The position numbers and the translations under genes are program-made. From Hippopus hippopus (Eukaryota; Mollusca; Bivalvia; Cardiida; Cardiidae), in NCBI GenBank assembly GCA_946811185.2, contig OX328106.1, positions 47,318,311-47,382,310 on the forward strand: a stretch of 64,000 bases of DNA, given 5' to 3'. A model generated the notes under the pieces. The model had not been told where the DNA came from, searched no databases, and saw only the letters and a list, made by a program, of their open reading frames with translations. Below are positions 61,555-64,000 of this stretch, piece by piece; the stretch's first letter is position 1; each line of letters starts with the position of its first letter.

Positions 61555-61744
61555 CTTTACTAGCACAATTCCCACCAGCCCATCCTCCTGCCACACAGAA
61601 AATTGCATCCACTTTATCTGCTCCTAGAAGACTGTCAGCAGCTTTGGTAATTTCCTCTTCTTGCTCTGTCCAGGAGCCCAGCATTTTGACTAGAATATTT
61701 CCATCTGCCATCTCATTTGGGGCCAGGTCTATTGAACCGACCCA
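61555..61744 (-). CDS. QDPR: QDPR exon (second of gene)
   Basis: 190 bp, phase 0 in and phase 1 out; acceptor ACATCTTTCAG, donor AAAG|GTACTT. It encodes WVGSIDLAPNEMADGNILVK, the helix with SWTEQEEEITKAADSLLG and VDAIFCVAGGWAGGNCASK. CVAGGWAGG is the family's conserved loop near the dinucleotide. A tandem-core element ends 27 bp inside the downstream intron. Confidence 0.95.
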
Positions 61745-61956
61745 CTGAAAGATGTAACAGATACTCAAAATTACTATACAAGTTCAAAGATCCTCCAGAA
61801 ATTTAAAGTCATAAAATCTAAGATAAACAAATCTTATAATATTTCCTCACTAAATCCTCCTTCGTTTTTAAAAACATTGTAGGGAAAGACGAAATTTTAC
61901 TGTCTACTAACAAGTATTCAGAAAGTAGTTCTTAGTTGCCTAACTATAAACATTAC

Positions 61957-62160
61957 TCAACCCTTTACCGCACAATTCTGACCTTGAACGACACTGAGAA
62001 AGAAAGCTTTTTTGCTGGTAACCAGCATTTTCTCCTTTTCTTCCAATGTTTTCAACTCTTTCAAATTCAAATTTCAATTTCTGGGCAAACAATTTTTTTT
62101 CTTGTCGTCTGGAATTGCTTTCAATTTTGACTAGTTTCCACAATATTGTCGTGTTCAGTT
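61957..62160 (+). mobile_element. TPM + with left arm deleted
   Basis: TCAACCCTTTACCGCACAAT start; GAAAGCTTTTTTGCTGGTAACC lacks the left arm; right end degenerate (ATATTGTCGTGTTCAG). Confidence 0.75.
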
Positions 62161-63147
62161 CTGTGACCTAGGGTAAAATTTTACATAAACACAAATTTTG
62201 TTTCATAAAATGTCGCTTATCTTTTCTGACACATGATAAATAATTCATTTATCTGCAGTTGATAGCGATTACACATAGTTCTCGGTTTTGCGGATGCTTT
62301 ATATTCAGTTAGTTACAACAGAGGACCAGTTCACATTTATTCTCATTTCCCCTAAAATCTATAGCTAGCGGAAGGATTTTTCAGTGAGACATGACTACTG
62401 TTTAGAACAAAAAGGGTTACATTACTTAAATTCACATAAACAATTTATTGACTTTCGTTAAATTGCACTTGAATTCCGGTCTGACGAATCACCGAAATAC
62501 CACCGAAACACCAAAATACCCCTATTTTTTATTTTTGGATTCAAATGACTGACAAAAGCATGCAGGATTTTTTTCTTTTTTTTTTTTTCAAAAAACACTT
62601 AAAGTATTAATCATTATTGCTAAGAATGATGTTGTTAATGTACACTGATAATTGATTTACGTTGAGAACAATCACCGAAACACTCGCGTGTCTGACAATT
62701 TATACACCGAAATACCTGATCTTGATTACGATAATATAGACTGAAGATTTATCAACATGACATTATCACTTGATTTTGTTTGAATGATAAACACAATAAA
62801 AAAGAAAGCGCTAATCCACTTCATTTACGAAAGAAGTAGACCAAATCACACACTGCATGATATAAGTCTCTGTTCCGTTAAACATACAAGTTTCTCGGCA
62901 CATTCTGTTCTCTTATGTTCTGTTAAAGTGATCATAATTAAAGATTTTCGGCTGACATAATCCAATTTGTTTGATGTGTAGGTCTGTCATTGTTATTTTT
63001 TTAAGTAATATGGTTATTATTCATAATGTTATCAGCGGAATTGTAATTGTCTTAACAATTTACGTCTGTTGCCATGTTAACTACAGATTCAAAATGGCTT
63101 CTGGTTTTCTAATTTGGTGATGTTTTAATTTCATATTCCCAACATAA
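62161..63147. other. QDPR upstream intron; no gene
   Basis: AT-rich. ACCGAAATACCACCGAAACA and neighbours form a short degenerate repeat at 62490-62520. No QDPR first exon was found here. Confidence 0.45.
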
Positions 63148-64000
63148 ACAAGAGCGGCAAATTGTCGCAAGATACGCCCGTCCCACCGCCAGTTGTCAAG
63201 GGGGTATAATAATCGTAAAGGGCAGGTAATGCAACAAACATGTTTACCAAGTCTCAAGTCAATTTGACTTGAGGTGACAAAGTTCCGTTCCAGACAAGCA
63301 AGAAATACTGTAAAAATGAAGATGAAAGTGGAATTACTCGAAATCCGCACTAGGTAGAGTTATTGTTCTTGCGCACTGTACTCCGTAATATTGCAACAAA
63401 CACACATGCCAAGTTTCAAGTCAATCGGACTGGAGATGACAAAGTTATGCTCCGGACAAGCAGAAAATGCTGTAAAAATGACGATCAAAGGGAAATAACT
63501 CAAAGACAGCACGAGGTAGAGTTATGGTTCTTTCGCACTGCACTCCGTATTATTGCAACAAACACACATGCCAAGTTTCAAGTCAATCGGAACGAAGATG
63601 ACATAGTTATGCTCCGGACATGCAGAAAATGCTGTAAAAATGACGATCAAAGGGAAATAACTCAGTCAGCACGAAGTAGATTTATGGTTCTTTCGCACTG
63701 CACTCCGTTTTATTGCAACAAACACACATGCCAAGTTTCAAGTCAATCGGACTGGAGATGACAAAATTATGCTCCAGACAAGCAGAAAATGGTGTAAAAA
63801 TGACGATCAAAGGGAAATAACTCAAAGACAGCACGAGGTAGAGTTATGGTTCTTTTGGACTGCAATCCGTATTATTGCAACTAACACACATGCCAAGTTT
63901 CAAGTCAATCGGACGGGAGATGACAAAGTTATGCTCTGGACAAGCAGAAAATGCTGTAAAAATGACGATCAAAGGGAAATAACTCAAAGACAGCACGAGG
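63148..64000 (+). mobile_element. Tandem-core element, about 161-bp units, cut by window edge
   Basis: ACAAGAGCGGCAAATTGTCG start, as inside element A. Units begin TAGAGTTAT at 63354, 63515, about 63679 and 63839, with CATGCCAAGTTTCAAGTCAA and GAGATGACAAAGTTATGC. Units here are more alike than in element A, suggesting a younger array. Confidence 0.83.

Larger units (their letters stand above)
49284..61744 (-). other. QDPR: Dihydropteridine reductase gene (5' end beyond window)
   Basis: Dihydropteridine reductase regenerates tetrahydrobiopterin from quinonoid dihydrobiopterin with NADH, supporting aromatic amino acid hydroxylases in the cytosol. Five exons on the - strand join in phase to 207 residues plus stop. 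The vertebrate enzyme is about 244 residues, so only the first exon, with the Rossmann glycine motif, is missing; I found no candidate for it between 61745 and 64000. Seen in order: [66 protein letters not shown], the short-chain dehydrogenase YxxxK as [19 protein letters not shown] and GKTELIPV. Introns hold tandem-core transposons, MITEs and a SINE. The gene converges with the receptor kinase. Confidence 0.92.

Noticed and set aside
3791..62160. A CRISPR-like array, because near-identical repeats recur every few hundred bases
   Set aside because: The repeats are about 229 bp, occur in both orientations, have transposon ends and sit in eukaryotic introns.
63081..63350. An 89-residue minus ORF (with a near-copy at 52515) as a conserved small protein
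   Set aside because: The similarity comes from the shared start of two tandem-core elements; the two copies have different N- and C-termini.

Overview
The window is AT-rich (roughly one third G+C by eye) metazoan DNA with spliced genes, GT-AG introns and very many small DNA transposons. The gene content and the repeat types (tandem-core elements like the 'Pearl'/Helentron-derived elements described in bivalves, tRNA-derived SINEs, mariner copies) suggest a bivalve mollusc. The species is inference; no marker in the window fixes it.

Gene 1 (+ strand, about 5.35-38.49 kb) is a receptor tyrosine kinase. Fifteen exons join in phase into one frame of 811 residues plus stop, open at the N-terminus: part of one fibronectin type III (FN3) domain, a complete second FN3 domain, a linker made by two tiny symmetric exons, one membrane span, a juxtamembrane segment, a split tyrosine kinase domain with all catalytic motifs, and a serine-rich tail with several tyrosine motifs. 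A further upstream exon is possible at 469-531. The closest families I recognise are the FN3-bearing invertebrate receptor kinases of the Torso/Cad96Ca kind; the subfamily is not settled.

Gene 2 (- strand, 49.28-61.74 kb, continuing beyond the right edge) is dihydropteridine reductase (QDPR). Five exons join in phase to 207 residues ending in a stop; the first exon, with the dinucleotide-binding glycine motif, is not in the window. The two genes converge and are separated by about 10.8 kb of repeats. I saw no other host gene and no convincing RNA gene.

The rest is mobile DNA. The dominant family, here called TPM (TTAA-palindrome MITE), is about 225-230 bp, begins and ends with TTAA and a CYCTTTACCA-like end, and has a central palindrome of up to 67 bp built around GGTAACC. 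About 80 full, broken or rearranged copies lie in 64 kb. A nested copy at 44.8-45.0 kb shows TTAA target duplication, so mobilisation by a piggyBac-type transposase is likely. 'TPM +' means the end carrying CAATCC is on the left; 'TPM -' means the end carrying GACAAAATTTT is on the left.

Other families: a second TTAA-ended palindrome family (QTD, for its CAGACTG/CAGTCTG stem); GAGC-MITEs (GAGCATGGCTC ends); ATATGG-MITEs (GCAACACGCG ends); AAAGATAC elements; a 1.1-kb element with TACGGAC repeats (6.26-7.38 kb); two nested mariners (33.98-36.25 kb); a GCAGGGGTGTGGAAATC-ended family; tRNA-derived SINEs; and a set of elements (13.0, 52.5, 56-58.9, 60.2-61.5, 63.1 kb) that share similar ends but carry different tandem cores of about 145-165 bp. 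Many are nested and several sit within 50 bp of exons.
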